Shown piece after piece: positions 33,901 through 45,439 of a stretch of DNA of 64,000 nt. The notes below the pieces were generated by a model. It worked only from the letters and a program-made list of their open reading frames with translations, was not told the origin of the DNA and ran no database searches. The translations under genes and the position numbers were made by a program. Source of the DNA: Mallotus nudiflorus (lineage: Eukaryota; Streptophyta; Magnoliopsida; Malpighiales; Euphorbiaceae); the NCBI GenBank assembly GCA_947683625.1, contig CANTUR010000420.1, positions 124,001 to 188,000 on the forward strand, written 5' to 3'. Positions within the stretch are counted from its first letter, which is position 1. Each line of letters begins with the position of its first letter.

Positions 33901-35319
33901 TATCCATAATCTCCTGGTTGTGGTGCTAATTTTCTTTTAGAGAATCAAGTACCACCAATCAAATTGTCCCAATTATTACCTTGGGTGGTGACTCCTTATC
34001 TCCACGCCATGTCTTTATGATAATGGTTAGTGTGTTCTCTAAGGCCCTAAGCCTAAACAGTGTCGTGGTTGCTAAAATCTTGGACGCATGCTAAACCTCA
34101 TTGTCTACAACCCTAATTATGTTTTAGCCATTGATTTTAATTAATTATCCAATTGAAACCCTAATTTTACTAATCAATTAATAAAAATAAAACATACAAC
34201 ACACCCAGGATTTCATTATCTCACTATTGGGGCTATTGCAATAATCTACTAATAATTAAATTAAAATAATAATACAACCAATAAAACAAAAAAAACATAA
34301 AAAAATTAAAAAATAGATAAATAAATAAAGAATCTAAAAACTATATAAAATTTTACAGGATTTTAATCCATGACATTCTATGGATCTTCATAGGTTTTAT
34401 TCTCTACAGTGAATTCATCATATAACTCTATCCATAATCACAAATATGAACACAGAAAAACAAAATAAATAATGATCAGTAATTAAACAAAATTAAAAAA
34501 TTAAAATTAAATTAAACCAAAATAATCAAACAAAATAAAAGAAAGAGCTTAGAAGAAGAGATGATTTGATGAATGCAATATTGATTCCCTTCATAAGGAT
34601 TATCACCGTTGATGGAAGCCTGTGGCTTTTTGTGTTCACTATGAGTTTTTAGATTTTAAAATTTGATTTGATTTATGGCAAAGAACTAAAAGAAATATGT
34701 TAAAGAGAACAAATTTTTTGGCTGATGGTTAAAATTAGAAAAGGGTAGGGAGAGGAATTCAAAATCTCATAGCCTTTTTCATTAAAACCACGTAAAACAC
34801 TTTTCCATGGCTAAAATCCAAAAGCCAAGAACTCCTCCCCTCTCTGAGAAGTTATCGTTTTATTTATAAAGGAAAAATATATATATATATATATAATCCT
34901 AACCACTTGATAATTGTGATTTATTAAGAATTATCAACTAAGAAATTAGTTAAATTTTTTTCTTTTTTTGCAAAATTGGCTAATTCGCTATGCAATGAAA
35001 TAAATGGCCTTACTGCCATTCTTACTGCTTAATTTATTTTGGTCCATTTAGGCCAACGTTGGCCCATCCTCCTTTATTTATTTTTTTTTCATTTTCTTTA
35101 GTTCCTTCTTTTTTTTATTTCTTTTTTTAATTTTTTGAAAATTTGTTTAAAGTAATAATAATAAATAAATAAAACTTAAAAATAAATACTAAAAATAATT
35201 TATATTTTAGTTCAAAACCAATAAATTAGATCCAATAAACCTAACTTCACAATTAATTTTCATCATTGGGTCCTTTATCGCATCCAAACTCAAATCATCC
35301 AAAAAATTGGCTACTTACA
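30990..35319 (-). repeat. Left (3') LTR of element B, split by solo LTR C2
   Basis: Plus-strand ends are TGTAGATGATGGGG and GGCTACTTACA (TGTA...TACA). The two halves, 30990-32030 and 34115-35319, match 43032-44130 and 44131-45439 of the right LTR. The right LTR reads straight through the C2 insertion point (AATTAAAAACCCTAATTATG). Confidence 0.9.
32031..34109 (-). mobile_element. Solo LTR C2 (2.1 kb), reverse copy of C1, inside an LTR of element B
   Basis: Plus-strand ends are TGTAAGCACC and GTCTACA, so TG...CA is intact. It is the reverse complement of C1 along its whole length: AATGCTGGTCGGCATT near 32244 pairs with AATGCCGATCGGCATT near 30643. Flanks are ACTCT (32026-32030) and ACCCT (34110-34114), a 5-bp duplication with one change. 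The uninterrupted partner LTR at 44125-44140 shows the empty site. Confidence 0.9.
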
Positions 35320-35333
35320 ATTGCCCCCCTTTG
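35320..35333 (-). promoter_or_regulatory. Polypurine tract of element B
   Basis: The minus strand reads AAAGGGGGGCAAT directly before the 3' LTR. It would prime plus-strand DNA synthesis. Confidence 0.75.
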
Positions 35334-35487
35334 TCATTGTTTGCTTGAAAATTTGTGACAAAGCTAATAAGCACACAATTTCTAAACAAAAAGTCAAAAC
35401 ACTTGTGTGTTGTGACTATACATGACACTATGTAGTGTTGAATGCGATTTAGCAAACATTAGAATTCCTATGGAATTTCTAACTTAT

Positions 35488-36180
35488 GATGCTATCATTA
35501 TGTTCAGTGAATAGCAATTGACACTGTGTTCAGTGCATTTTGAAAACAGGCTATTGTTCAGATGGAACATATAGCGACGATGCTATCACTGTGTTCAATG
35601 AATAGTAGTTGACAATATGTTCAGTGTATTTTGAAAATAGACTATAGTTCTGGTGGAACATATAGTAGTGATGCTATCACTATGTTTAGTGAATAGTAGT
35701 TAACACTACGTTCAGTGCATTTTGAAAATAAACTATAGTTCAAGTGGAACATATAACGATGATTCTATCATTGTGTTCAGTGAATAACAGTTGACACTGT
35801 ATTTATTATATTTTGAAAACAAACTATAGTTCCAGCGGAACATATAGTGGCGATGCTATCATTGTGTTAAGTGAATAACGATTGACAATGTGTTCAATGT
35901 ATTTCGAAAACATGCTATAGTTCTTGTGGAACATATAGTGGTGATGCTATCATTGTGTTTAGTGAATAGCGATTGACATTGCATTAAGTGTATTTTAAAA
36001 ACATGCTATAGTTTTGATGGAACATTTAGCAGTCATGCTATCACTATTTTCAGTGAATAACGGTTGACACTATGTTCAGTGTATTTTGAAAATATGTTGT
36101 AGTTCTGGTGGAACATATAGCGGTGATTCTATCCTTGTGTTTAGTGAATAGCAGTTGACACTATGTTTAATGTATTTTGT
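35488..36180. repeat. 91-bp tandem repeat array (about 7.6 units) in element B
   Basis: The start phrase GATGCTATCA recurs at 35488, 35579, 35670, 35761, 35852, 35943, 36034 and 36125, each exactly 91 bp apart, with modest sequence differences. Each unit contains a GTTCAGTGAATAG-like phrase and a GGAACATATAG-like phrase. It lies just inside the 3' LTR, as in other Ogre/Tat elements. Confidence 0.95.
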
Positions 36181-36860
36181 TATATTCCCTATGAGACGTT
36201 TAACGAGTGATAAGTTTCTGCTATATTCCTTATGGGATGTTTAACATGTGACACTATATTCCTTATGGGACATTTAGTGATGTGATTTTCACCATATTCC
36301 TTGTGGGATGTTTAGTGATTGTTATTTTTACTATATTCCCTGTGGGACATTTAATGATCATGATTTTCACTATATTCCCTGTGGGATATTTAGTGATTAT
36401 GATTTTTACTATATTCCCTATGGGACTTTAACAAAAATATATTATAACTACTGTGTAGTATCTAACTATAACTAATATAGTTCCTGTGAAACGTCTAGTA
36501 ACTATGACTGAAAATTTCACTATATTTCCTATGGAACATTTAGTGAAAATGTGCTATAATTACTATGTAGTGTCTAGCTAATTGTATTATAGTTCTTGTG
36601 GAACATCTAGTAACTCTAACTAAAAGTTTCACTATATTTCTTATGGAATGTTTAACGAAAATATGCTATAACTACTGTGTAGTGTCTTGCAAATTGTGAG
36701 TTTGAAATTTTGAGTTATAGCTACTATGTAGCATATAACTGAGTGATCTTGAAATTGTGTTATAGCTACTATGTAGCATATAAATTGTGTTATAACTATT
36801 GTGTAATATATAATGAAGTGAATCTGAAATTTGTGTTGTGTATACAAAATGCAGAAACTA
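36181..36860. repeat. Second and third tandem arrays in element B (about 40 bp and 120 bp periods)
   Basis: From about 36181 a unit with ACTATATTCCCTGTGGGACA repeats about seven times with a period near 40 bp until 36430. Then a longer unit containing CTACTGTGTAGT and TCACTATATTTC repeats about twice (36430-36690), followed by short copies of GCTACTATGTAGCATATAA. The arrays share words with the 91-bp unit (GTGGAACATCTAG), so they may derive from one another. Confidence 0.85.
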
Positions 36861-37394
36861 AATTGGAATTTCATGTTGAATATGATTTTGATAATTTATG
36901 TTGATCAATTGTGCTGATGGATTAGAATTTTGCTAATCATCTTTGAATTTTGCTGATTTACTCTAATCAACTGCCTTTGTTGCTTGCTAACTTTAATTAA
37001 CTGATTGGCGCTAGTGTTGATTCCACATGTTAGGTTTATCTTCTTCTTCTAGACTTGTTGTTCTTGAAGACTTATTGAAGTTAGTTTCACCATGATGATT
37101 GTTATAAAAAGTTTTTATTTTGAAAATTCATGAGAAAATTCATCACTTTATCACGAGATAACATGCACTCAATGAATCTCACTAATTTTTATTTTCATGG
37201 CTATCATTTATTTGCCATTCGCAAAGGTTTAAGGTATTGTTAACCATCTTATGCTAAGAGTATATTTTTAGCAAGTGAAGAGCTAACTTCCACACTTAAA
37301 TTCAGGGAGAATCTGCTAAACAAAACTTATAAAAATTGAGCATAAAAAAATTGAATTCTGAGTATTAAAATAGTCTTTGAGTTATTTTTGTACT

Positions 37395-37740
37395 TTTCTT
37401 CCTTATACAAGTATTCCCCCACTTTTTTTATACTACTTAGCGTGGAATCATTGGAAAGGTTCTTTGGATACTCATACTCTTTCTAGAACTTTGGAGTAAA
37501 AAGAGAAACTTTTGACATGGTCCTCTTTTAGCATTCCCCACCTTTCTCATATTACTTAGCATGGATACTGCTAGAGGTTTCATGTTGATTAATCATTTCT
37601 GAGCATTAGAGTAAGTTATACTTGCTTTTATTTCAATTCTCCTCTTAGTATTCCCCCACCTTTCTTGTATTACTCAACGTGGATACCGTTAAGGAATTTT
37701 GTACTCTTGCTCATTTATGAGCATTAGAGTATATTATATA
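37395..37740. repeat. About 120-bp repeat, three units, in element B
   Basis: TATTCCCCCAC-like text recurs at about 37412, 37532 and 37649, each followed by TATTACTTAGCATGGATAC-like and GAGCATTAGAGTA-like phrases. It is a fourth tandem family in the same element. Confidence 0.8.
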
Positions 37741-40440
37741 CATATTTATTATTCAAAATACTAAAATAATACTCTGAAATTCAAGCAATTTATACTACAA
37801 GTCTATAGATTTTTTTTTTACATTTTCTTCCCCTCATTTGGGTGCAAAGCAAGCATTAGATTGATTAGAGTTTTAGAAACACTCAACATAGAGTTGTTAA
37901 TTGATCATCTAAATTCTGTAAGGCTAATAAAAGAAAGCCACTAAAATCAAAGTTCATGAGATAAATTTTCACACATGATCTCATGTAGTAGATGAATTTA
38001 CTCTCAAGTTTATGAATTTTCTTTGTTGAGGTTGTACTTTATTATAGAATCAAAGGAGATAGAGTTATACTACTTCCTTTTGGTATTTGTTAGGGTGTTT
38101 TTTATGCAATATAATATTCTGATGAGCAATTGGCATTTGTGTTCTTGCTCATTCTTATTGATGTATTGTTTCTTTTCCCCTTCTTCATTCTCTTTTATTT
38201 TTCCTTGCACAAAATACCATAAGTTAGTAAAATCTATTTTTAAGCAAAGAAAATTTATCAGGATGCAACACTATTCTTTTACTCATCTTCTTTTTTAATT
38301 CTGGTGGTAATGTCTCTGATAAGAAAAATCATGGTACTCTGTTATTAAGGTCAGGGCTTTGGGTTGAATTTATCTTTTTGCCATTCCATTGATGTTATGG
38401 TAGAGGGCTTCATCCTTTTCCTAACATTTCCTACAAAAGAAAAGATTTAGGAGTTAGAGGTATCATTTCATGATCAAAGAGGTTTCAGAATGTATTCATC
38501 TCAAGTTTTGAGTGCATTCTTCCCTTTTTAGGCCGAGTGCATGTGTCACTGGTATGTTGGACCTTCTCATTACTATATTCCATACCTTATACCGGTCTTG
38601 AAGTTAAAGAGTTATGCCTTGACTGGTTAGGACTTGATAGAGACTCTCTAGGGATTTAATCTTTCATCTTTGCTTGAGCATTTTCAAGGTTCTCATATGT
38701 ACATTCAGGACTATCTTTTACTTTCCCAGTCTATGGGAGTAAGTTTTCCTCTTATTAAAACTCCAGGTGACATTCCAAATGATGCTCAAGATGAGGCTTT
38801 GGAGATAAAGGCTGAGTTTGAGGAGCTTAAGCCTTTTATCCAACATTCTTATAATTACCCATGATAAAGCCTCTATAAGTACCACTACCTATGTTATTTC
38901 CCTATTGCATTGATCCACAATTATTGGACTCTTATGGTCTAGAGTCCTGTTGAGCATCAGGGTCATCTTAATAGCATCACTCCTCTTATTTTCACTCCTT
39001 TAGATGCTTCATATATGAATACTCTAACTACTTTCCTGAAACTTTACAACATTAATTTTGAATGTTAGTAGCAAATATAATCTTATCTAGTCTCAAAGAC
39101 TTTTATTATGCAAAGCACATATTTCATAATAAATGTATGCAATTGTATGCATGTTATGTATGATATGCATGATCCTAATAGGTCTTTTATTTAGAATAGA
39201 GCTATATTATTGACCTTAGAGTGTGAGAATGGGGTGGTGCATCAATAGCTTTTAGATTTGAACATTGGATGCTTTAATGTTGGTACTTCTAATGCTAGAG
39301 CTTTTGATATAGTTCATTAGATAGATGATTAGGCTATATCGTATTGATGAGTTATTGTCTGTTCTTACAATTTACTTCTTTATGCCTCTATAACTCCTTT
39401 TGTTAACTCTTCAGTTCTTGAATACAGATTTACTATTCGACAATTTTGCCCCTAAATTACCCCAGAGCTACATTTTGCCCCCGATTTCATTTTGAATTCA
39501 TCAACACTATTTTGGCAATCTTTTCTTCATGTGTGTAAGAAACTTAGTTGTTCATTACTATTATTAATCCTTTGACTTACCAACCCAACTAGTTATAGTC
39601 TCATGTACAAAGGATGCAGAGGAGTTGGTGAACTAACTGAAAATAGTTCTTGAAGCTAAAATTAATTGGACTTACTCTTCGAAGAACTCTTGAGCAGAAT
39701 ATAAGGGTTGATGCTAATGCAATGATTGATGATAGTTATAAGGTATGGTTTACAATGCGAGTTATTGAGCCTCCTAAATTCCTAAGGTACAAGGGGACAC
39801 TAGGTTTATAAATAAAGTCATAAAGGGGTAACTAAAATAGTGATCTCATGGCTCTAATTTTATCTTTCATTATGTTTTGCCTTTCCATTCAGATACTTAT
39901 GCAATATGATAAACTTGAATATGAAATGTTTGAACGAAAACTTCAAATTCAATTTTACTCATTCATTAAGGCAAAGATGAGAACATTCATTACATCACAG
40001 AATACAACTCCTATCATTAGTTAGTCCTTTTGAATTTTTTGACTAAATATTTTTCTCTCATTTTTATCTCTATGATTTTATCTGATTGTCCTTTTATGGG
40101 TTTTCTAATTAGCGAGATTTTTTTTCTCTTTTTTCCTCAAATTTTCCTCTCTTAAGAAGTTATATAATGTGATATATGAATATTCTTTAAATTTGCATTT
40201 GTGCCCATGCTGAATAAATCTAATTGAAATAAATTTTTATATTAAACACGCAGACGCAATCGATATCATAATGCACACTACCATCAGGTTCCATATTACA
40301 TTAGTAAGTATAATCAGAATTCATATCATCGATCAGTAAAATAAAAGTTCTAAAGAAACTAAACCATTATTTAAAAAAAAACCAAAAAGAAATTTATTTT
40401 CTATTCTAAATGCTAAGGATGCTAAGTCTCAAGGTGGCTA
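37741..40440. other. Non-coding interior of element B where pol would be expected
   Basis: No RT, RNase H or integrase motif was found on either strand. On the plus strand a broken coding-like stretch at about 38440-39060 includes HFQGSHMYIQDYLLLSQSM, GVSFPLIKTPGDIPNDAQDE and FTPLDASYMNTLTTFLKLYN. It might be a decayed antisense gene like the one at 672-2517, but it shows no similarity that I recognise. CCCC-rich text near 39445-39482 is unexplained. Confidence 0.5.
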
Positions 40441-42110
40441 TTTTTCAGGTGCCTGACATAGTGGCTATTGTTACATCTTCTTACCAATTATCTCCATTTT
40501 TAGTATTTTAACTGTCCACATTTCCTCTTTGTCTAGTAGCATCTCATAATCAAACTCATCACCCTATCCTCTAGGCATAATAGACTCAATGGGAATGTCA
40601 AAAAAAGGTGGTTTAAGTAAAACACCTTGTAGTCAAACTTGCATGAGGGTTATCTTAACAAATCTTCTAATCCTCTTTGAGATTCCTTATTGGTTTTAGG
40701 GCTTAGCACTTCTTCCTTGCTTACTCTTGAGTTAATTATTATGGTTGTTAAGGGTGGTATATTTTGGTAGTTTGGGAAATGATTATTTTTGGTGCTTGGG
40801 CTTTTAGGGTTTGTGATTTTCCTAGAGTCTATTAAGTTTTGGATTTCATGTTTAAGGCGAATGCAGGTATCTCTAGGATGTCAAACTACTTAGTGGAATT
40901 TACAGTAATTGTTTGGGTCATAGTTAGGGACATTCGGGCTTGGTGGTTTGGAAAAAGTTAAGGGTCGAACCAGGCCTTTTTGTATTAAGTAGTTTAGGAC
41001 TTTAGATAGGTTGGTTGAAGTTGGAGAATCTCCTTGTGTTTGTACAACATGCACTTTCACAACCCGGCTAGTGCTTCTTTGTTGTGTACCTCCATTTGGG
41101 TAGTTCCTCACCCCAATGGTTCTATAGCTCTTCTTTTTCTCACTTTTAATTTCTTCATCTTGTAATCCGTCATCATAAAGGTCCAAAAATGTTTTAGGAT
41201 TCATTATTTATAGCCTTTTATCTAAATTAGGTAACACATTTCAAACAATCATCATAACTTTATCCTTGTCAGCTAACTTATTTTTCATCAATCCTGCCTT
41301 ATTCATGAATCTAATGAGAAAATCAGAGAATGGTTCATTTGGATTTTGTTTAGTCAATTCCATATATTGAATGGACACTTTCAGCCTAGTGTTATAATTA
41401 TACTATTTTAAGAAAGCAGTACATAATTCTCTTTAATTAGCATGGAAAAATTTTTCTAACCCATGGTACTAGTTCATAGCCATTTTGTCCAAGGATAATA
41501 CAAACAACTTAGTGACTACTGCTAATAGGGCTTTAGTGGTGCTCATAGTTGTTGTATATTGACTAAGGTGGATCTTTAGATCTCTAGTTCCATCAAACTT
41601 CTATAATTAGGGCATTTTAAATTTCTCAAGCAATTTATCCCTTTCCATTTATAACATATCATCAAAGTATCCTATGCCTTATCCTCTTATCAGCTCCTCC
41701 ATCTTGGATGCTTTTTGAGTCAGTGATTACATCTGCTTTGACTTATGATCTTGGAGTAGTTTAAGTGATTCCCTTTTTGCTTTCTCTACCATATAGTTCT
41801 CAACATCTTTAAGCTTTACTCCAACAGTAAGTGGGTTTTTTAGCAACAGGTTTACCTCTAGTATTATTAATAGGAGCAGGAGCAATAGGTGCAGGTGTAG
41901 GAGTGGTAGGTGGAATAGCTATAGCACTAGGTGTTTGTTCAATTATAGGTGGTGGAACAATAGTAGTAGGTGACATTAATCCAACTAACGCTTGTCTCAA
42001 TTCATCTTACATCATGGCTCTCATGTCATCCATTAAAGCTCCCTTAATGTCTTCTAAGGTTCAATTTCCTCCCTGTTGTCATTCCATTTATTCTATTTAA
42101 GTTGGTGTAA
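40440..42110 (-). pseudogene. Gag of element B (degraded)
   Basis: The minus strand has a Pro/Thr-rich N-terminal part (42000-41809: VPPPIIEQTPSAIAIPP), then a capsid-like region in broken frames (YMELTKQNPNEPFSDFLIRF near 41370), then MNPKTFLDLYDDGLQDEEI (41204), TNLSKVLNYLIQKGLVRPLT and NYDPNNYCKFH with RLKHEIQNLIDSRKI after it. The last is the Cys/His nucleocapsid-like segment typical of Ogre/Tat gag proteins, one of its residues lost to a stop near 40890. It is the only retroelement protein left in B. Confidence 0.82.
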
Positions 42111-43012
42111 CTTCTAAGTAAAGTAGGTTGACAGGACTCTTTTCTAATCTTGAAAGGATTTGTTTAGCTATCGATATTGGACTCAAATCGGTTCTTATCA
42201 GTTTGCCACCTTTTCGTTCCCAAATATAGGAAGACCCAAATGAATATATGACGGCTGAAAAATGAAGTGTTAGTATGACGCATGAAATGCATATTTGCAT
42301 GTATGCATGATGCACACACTATGCAATAAGTAGCAAGTAGCAAGTTAAGTCAAGTGTATAACATACATCCTTTCAATCGTATTCCTCCCACACACGTATT
42401 CAATGGTGAGTCTCTTTTCCTAGGATTTTTTGTCTTAGCCTTAATATCAACAGGGGATATCAAGAACTAATGCGCATGTCAAATCTCTCAAAGCAGTAAA
42501 GCATAGAAACAACATTTTTAGGTATAAAAGTTTAGCCCAATCTTTATTAGCCAAAATGGGCTTTAAAAGTATGGGCTTAGGCTTTTATAAATAGAAATGC
42601 CTCATAACAATAATCACAAGCAATTTGGGTAAATCCTAAAGGAAATAACTAGGTCATTATATATGGTTAAGTCTAGTGAAAAGTCAAGGTTCTTTTAGCA
42701 AGATTCCCTTTTTAGGACTTGAGTTATAGGCCAAGGTCAGAGGGGCCCGACATCCTTTACAAACTAAAGAGAAGACTACCCCCCTTTGGGACTTGAGTTA
42801 TAGACTCTGGTCAAATGAGCCTAGTAATCTCTCTTTAACCAAGTTAAGACTAAGAGTGATTGTTAGCCAATCTATAATCCCATGAAGCTAATGGAATCAT
42901 GGAACCAAAAACTAATGCAATAGATGAGTAGGGACATGCAGAATGAATGCAAGAATAAAATAATAATTAATAAAATAATTCTAAAGGACATAAGTAGAAT
43001 CAGTATCTCTTA
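42111..43012 (-). other. 5' leader of element B
   Basis: About 900 bp between gag and the primer-binding site; no gene seen. A phrase like GGGACTTGAGTTATAG occurs twice (about 42717 and 42789) in a short direct repeat. Confidence 0.55.
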
Positions 43013-43031
43013 TCGCCAGTGGAGTCACCTT
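43013..43031 (-). promoter_or_regulatory. Primer-binding site of element B
   Basis: Next to the 5' LTR the minus strand reads AAGGTGACTCCACTGGCGA. A GGTGACTCCACTGGGGA-type site, complementary to a tRNA-Arg, is characteristic of Ogre-like elements; this copy has one altered base. Confidence 0.72.
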
Positions 43032-45217
43032 AGTAAATGGCGGGATTTAGCATATATCCAAGATTTTAGTAATAGTGACATTGTTTGAGCTCAGAGCTCT
43101 AGAGAACACACTACTATATCATAAAGACATAGCATAAAGATGAGGAGTCACTACCTATGTTAATAATTGAGACAATTTGAAGGTGGTGGTAACTTGATTC
43201 TCTAAAAGAGAGTTAGCACCACAATTAGGAGATTCTAGATACGGAATACTAACTTCTTTCAGTCTTGTGTTCATTTAGAATCACCTTATTAATTACTAAA
43301 TTCTTCCTTATTTACATGTAATTTCATATAAACCCTAATATGTTATTTATCTAACTCCAAGGCAACTAGTCATGAAAAGCATATAAACAATGCATTCATT
43401 CAAAAGCATACAATCCCTAAATTAGTTTAATCTACATTGATTTTAATTAGATAGGCTAAGTCTACATGTTTTAATTTATAAGTGAGCCTTAATATCTAAT
43501 GAACCTAATTCCTACTTAATTTTAATTAAGTGAACCTAAGTGTATTTATTTTAATTCAAAAAATGGGCCTAAATCTACAAATGATGAAATATTTAAATTA
43601 GTGGACCTAATTCTACATGTTTTAATTCTAAGGTAATCTTAAATCTACAAGTTATGGAAAATACTTTAAGTTAATGGGCTATATCTAATTAATTTTAATT
43701 AACCTAGGTGGGCCTATGTCTAAATTAACTTGGTCAGCCTAAATTATTTCTAACCTAAATCTAGTTAATTTTGGGCCTAAAGATGCATTTTAATTAAGTA
43801 AGCCTAAAATTAATAACTAATTAAATTAATTGAGCCTAAAAAATAAACCTAATTATTAATAAAATGGGCCCAAAAGATTAACTAAGCCTAAAACTAATTA
43901 ACTTATTTACAGATCAAAAGAAAAGCAAAAAAACTAAAATAAAAAATGCCTAAATTAATTACAACCTAAAAATTCTAAACAAATAAAAAACTAGATTCAG
44001 TAATAAAAAAACCCTAATTTAGTTAAAGTGGCCGAAAAAAATTAATTAACAAATTATTAATAAATAAAATAATTAACAAACAAATCTAATTCTATTCACT
44101 TAAATTTAATTCAATTTTAATTAAAAACCCTAATTATGTCTTAGCCATTGATTTTAATTAATTATCCAATTAAAACCCTAATTTTACTAACAAATTAATA
44201 AAAATAAAACATACAACACACGCATGATTTTTTTATCCCACTATTGGGGCTATTACAATAATTTACTAAAAATTAAATTAAAATAATAATACAACACATT
44301 AAACAAAATAAACACAAAAAAATAAATAGATAAATAAATAAATAAAGGATCTAAAAACTATGTAAAATTTTACGAGGTTTTAATCCATGACATTCCATGG
44401 ATCTTCATATGTTTTGTTTTTTATAGTGAATTCATCATGTAACTCTATCTATAATCATAAACACAAATACAAACACATAAAACAAAATAAACAATGATTA
44501 GTAATTAAACAAAATTAAAATTAAAATTAAATAAAACCAAAATAATCAAACGAAATAAAAGGAAGAGGTTAGAAGAAGAGATTATTTGATGGATGCAGTA
44601 TTGATTCCACTAAAAAAGATGATCACCATTGATGGAAGCCTGTGATTTTTTGTATTGCCTGTGAGTTTTTAGACTTTAAATTTTGATCTGATTTATAGGA
44701 AAAAACTAAAATAATTTGTGAAAGAGAACAAAATTTTTGGCTCATGGCTAAAATCTGAAAAGGGTGGAGAGAAGAAATCAAAATCTCAAAGCCTTTTTCA
44801 TCAAAACCATATAAAACACTTTTCTACAACTAAAATCCAAAAGCTAGGAAACTCCCCCCTCTTGAAGTTTTAATTTTATTTATAAAGAAAAATCAAATCA
44901 TAAAAAAATATATATATATAATCCTAATCACTTGATAATTGTGATTTATTAAGAATTATCAACTAAGAAATTAATTAAAAAGATTTCATGAAATTGGCTA
45001 ATTCGCTATTTAGTGAATTAAATGGCCTTATTGCCATTCTTACTACTCAATTTGTTTTGGTCTATTTAGGCTAACGTTGGCCCATCCTCCTTTCTTTCTT
45101 TTCTTTTTTTTTTTTTCATTTTCTTTAGGCTAATTTGGCCTTTTGGCCGAATTTCCTTTTTTTATTTATTATTTATTTATTATTTCTTTTTTTATTATTT
45201 TTTGAAAATTTATTTAA

Positions 45218-45280
<63 letters not shown>

Positions 45281-45439
45281 AATAAATAAATAAAATTTAA
45301 AAATAAATCTTACAAATAATTTACATTTTAGTTTAGAACTAATAAATCAGATCTAATAAACCTAATTTTACAGTCAAATTTTATCATTGGGTCCTCTGTC
45401 GCATCCAAACTCAAATCATCCAGAAATTGAGTATTTACA
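43032..45439 (-). repeat. Right (5') LTR of element B
   Basis: Direct repeat of the left LTR without the C2 insertion. Its first base has changed (A where T is expected), and it carries an (AAT)n/(AAAT)n expansion at 45219-45293 that lengthens it. It ends TTTACA at 45439. Confidence 0.9.

Larger units (their letters stand above)
30990..45439 (-). mobile_element. Gag-only Ogre/Tat-like LTR element B (non-autonomous), nested in copia D
   Basis: LTRs are 30990-35319 (including the nested LTR C2) and 43032-45439; without C2 they are about 2.2 and 2.4 kb. A primer site (43013-43031) lies next to the right LTR and a polypurine tract (35320-35333) next to the left one, so transcription runs on the minus strand. 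The interior has degraded gag (about 40440-42110) but no protease, RT or integrase. The remaining 5 kb is tandem repeats and non-coding sequence. Flanks are AACAT and TACAT (four of five bases shared). Long LTRs, the GGTGACTCCACTGG primer site and the gag type fit the Ogre/Tat lineage. Confidence 0.9.

Noticed and set aside
35488..36180. Regular repeats that might be read as a CRISPR array
   Set aside because: Units are head-to-tail with no unique spacers, the period is 91 bp and the context is a plant LTR element.
36641..36874. 77-codon minus-strand frame with internal repeats
   Set aside because: Its repetition only mirrors the tandem DNA repeats of element B.
38023..38298. 91-codon plus-strand frame with hydrophobic stretches
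   Set aside because: Low-complexity Phe/Leu/Ser text in AT-rich DNA; no recognisable protein.
41831..42100. Hydrophobic 89-codon plus-strand frame rich in Gly, Ile and Val
   Set aside because: It is the complement of the Pro/Thr-rich part of element B's gag on the minus strand.
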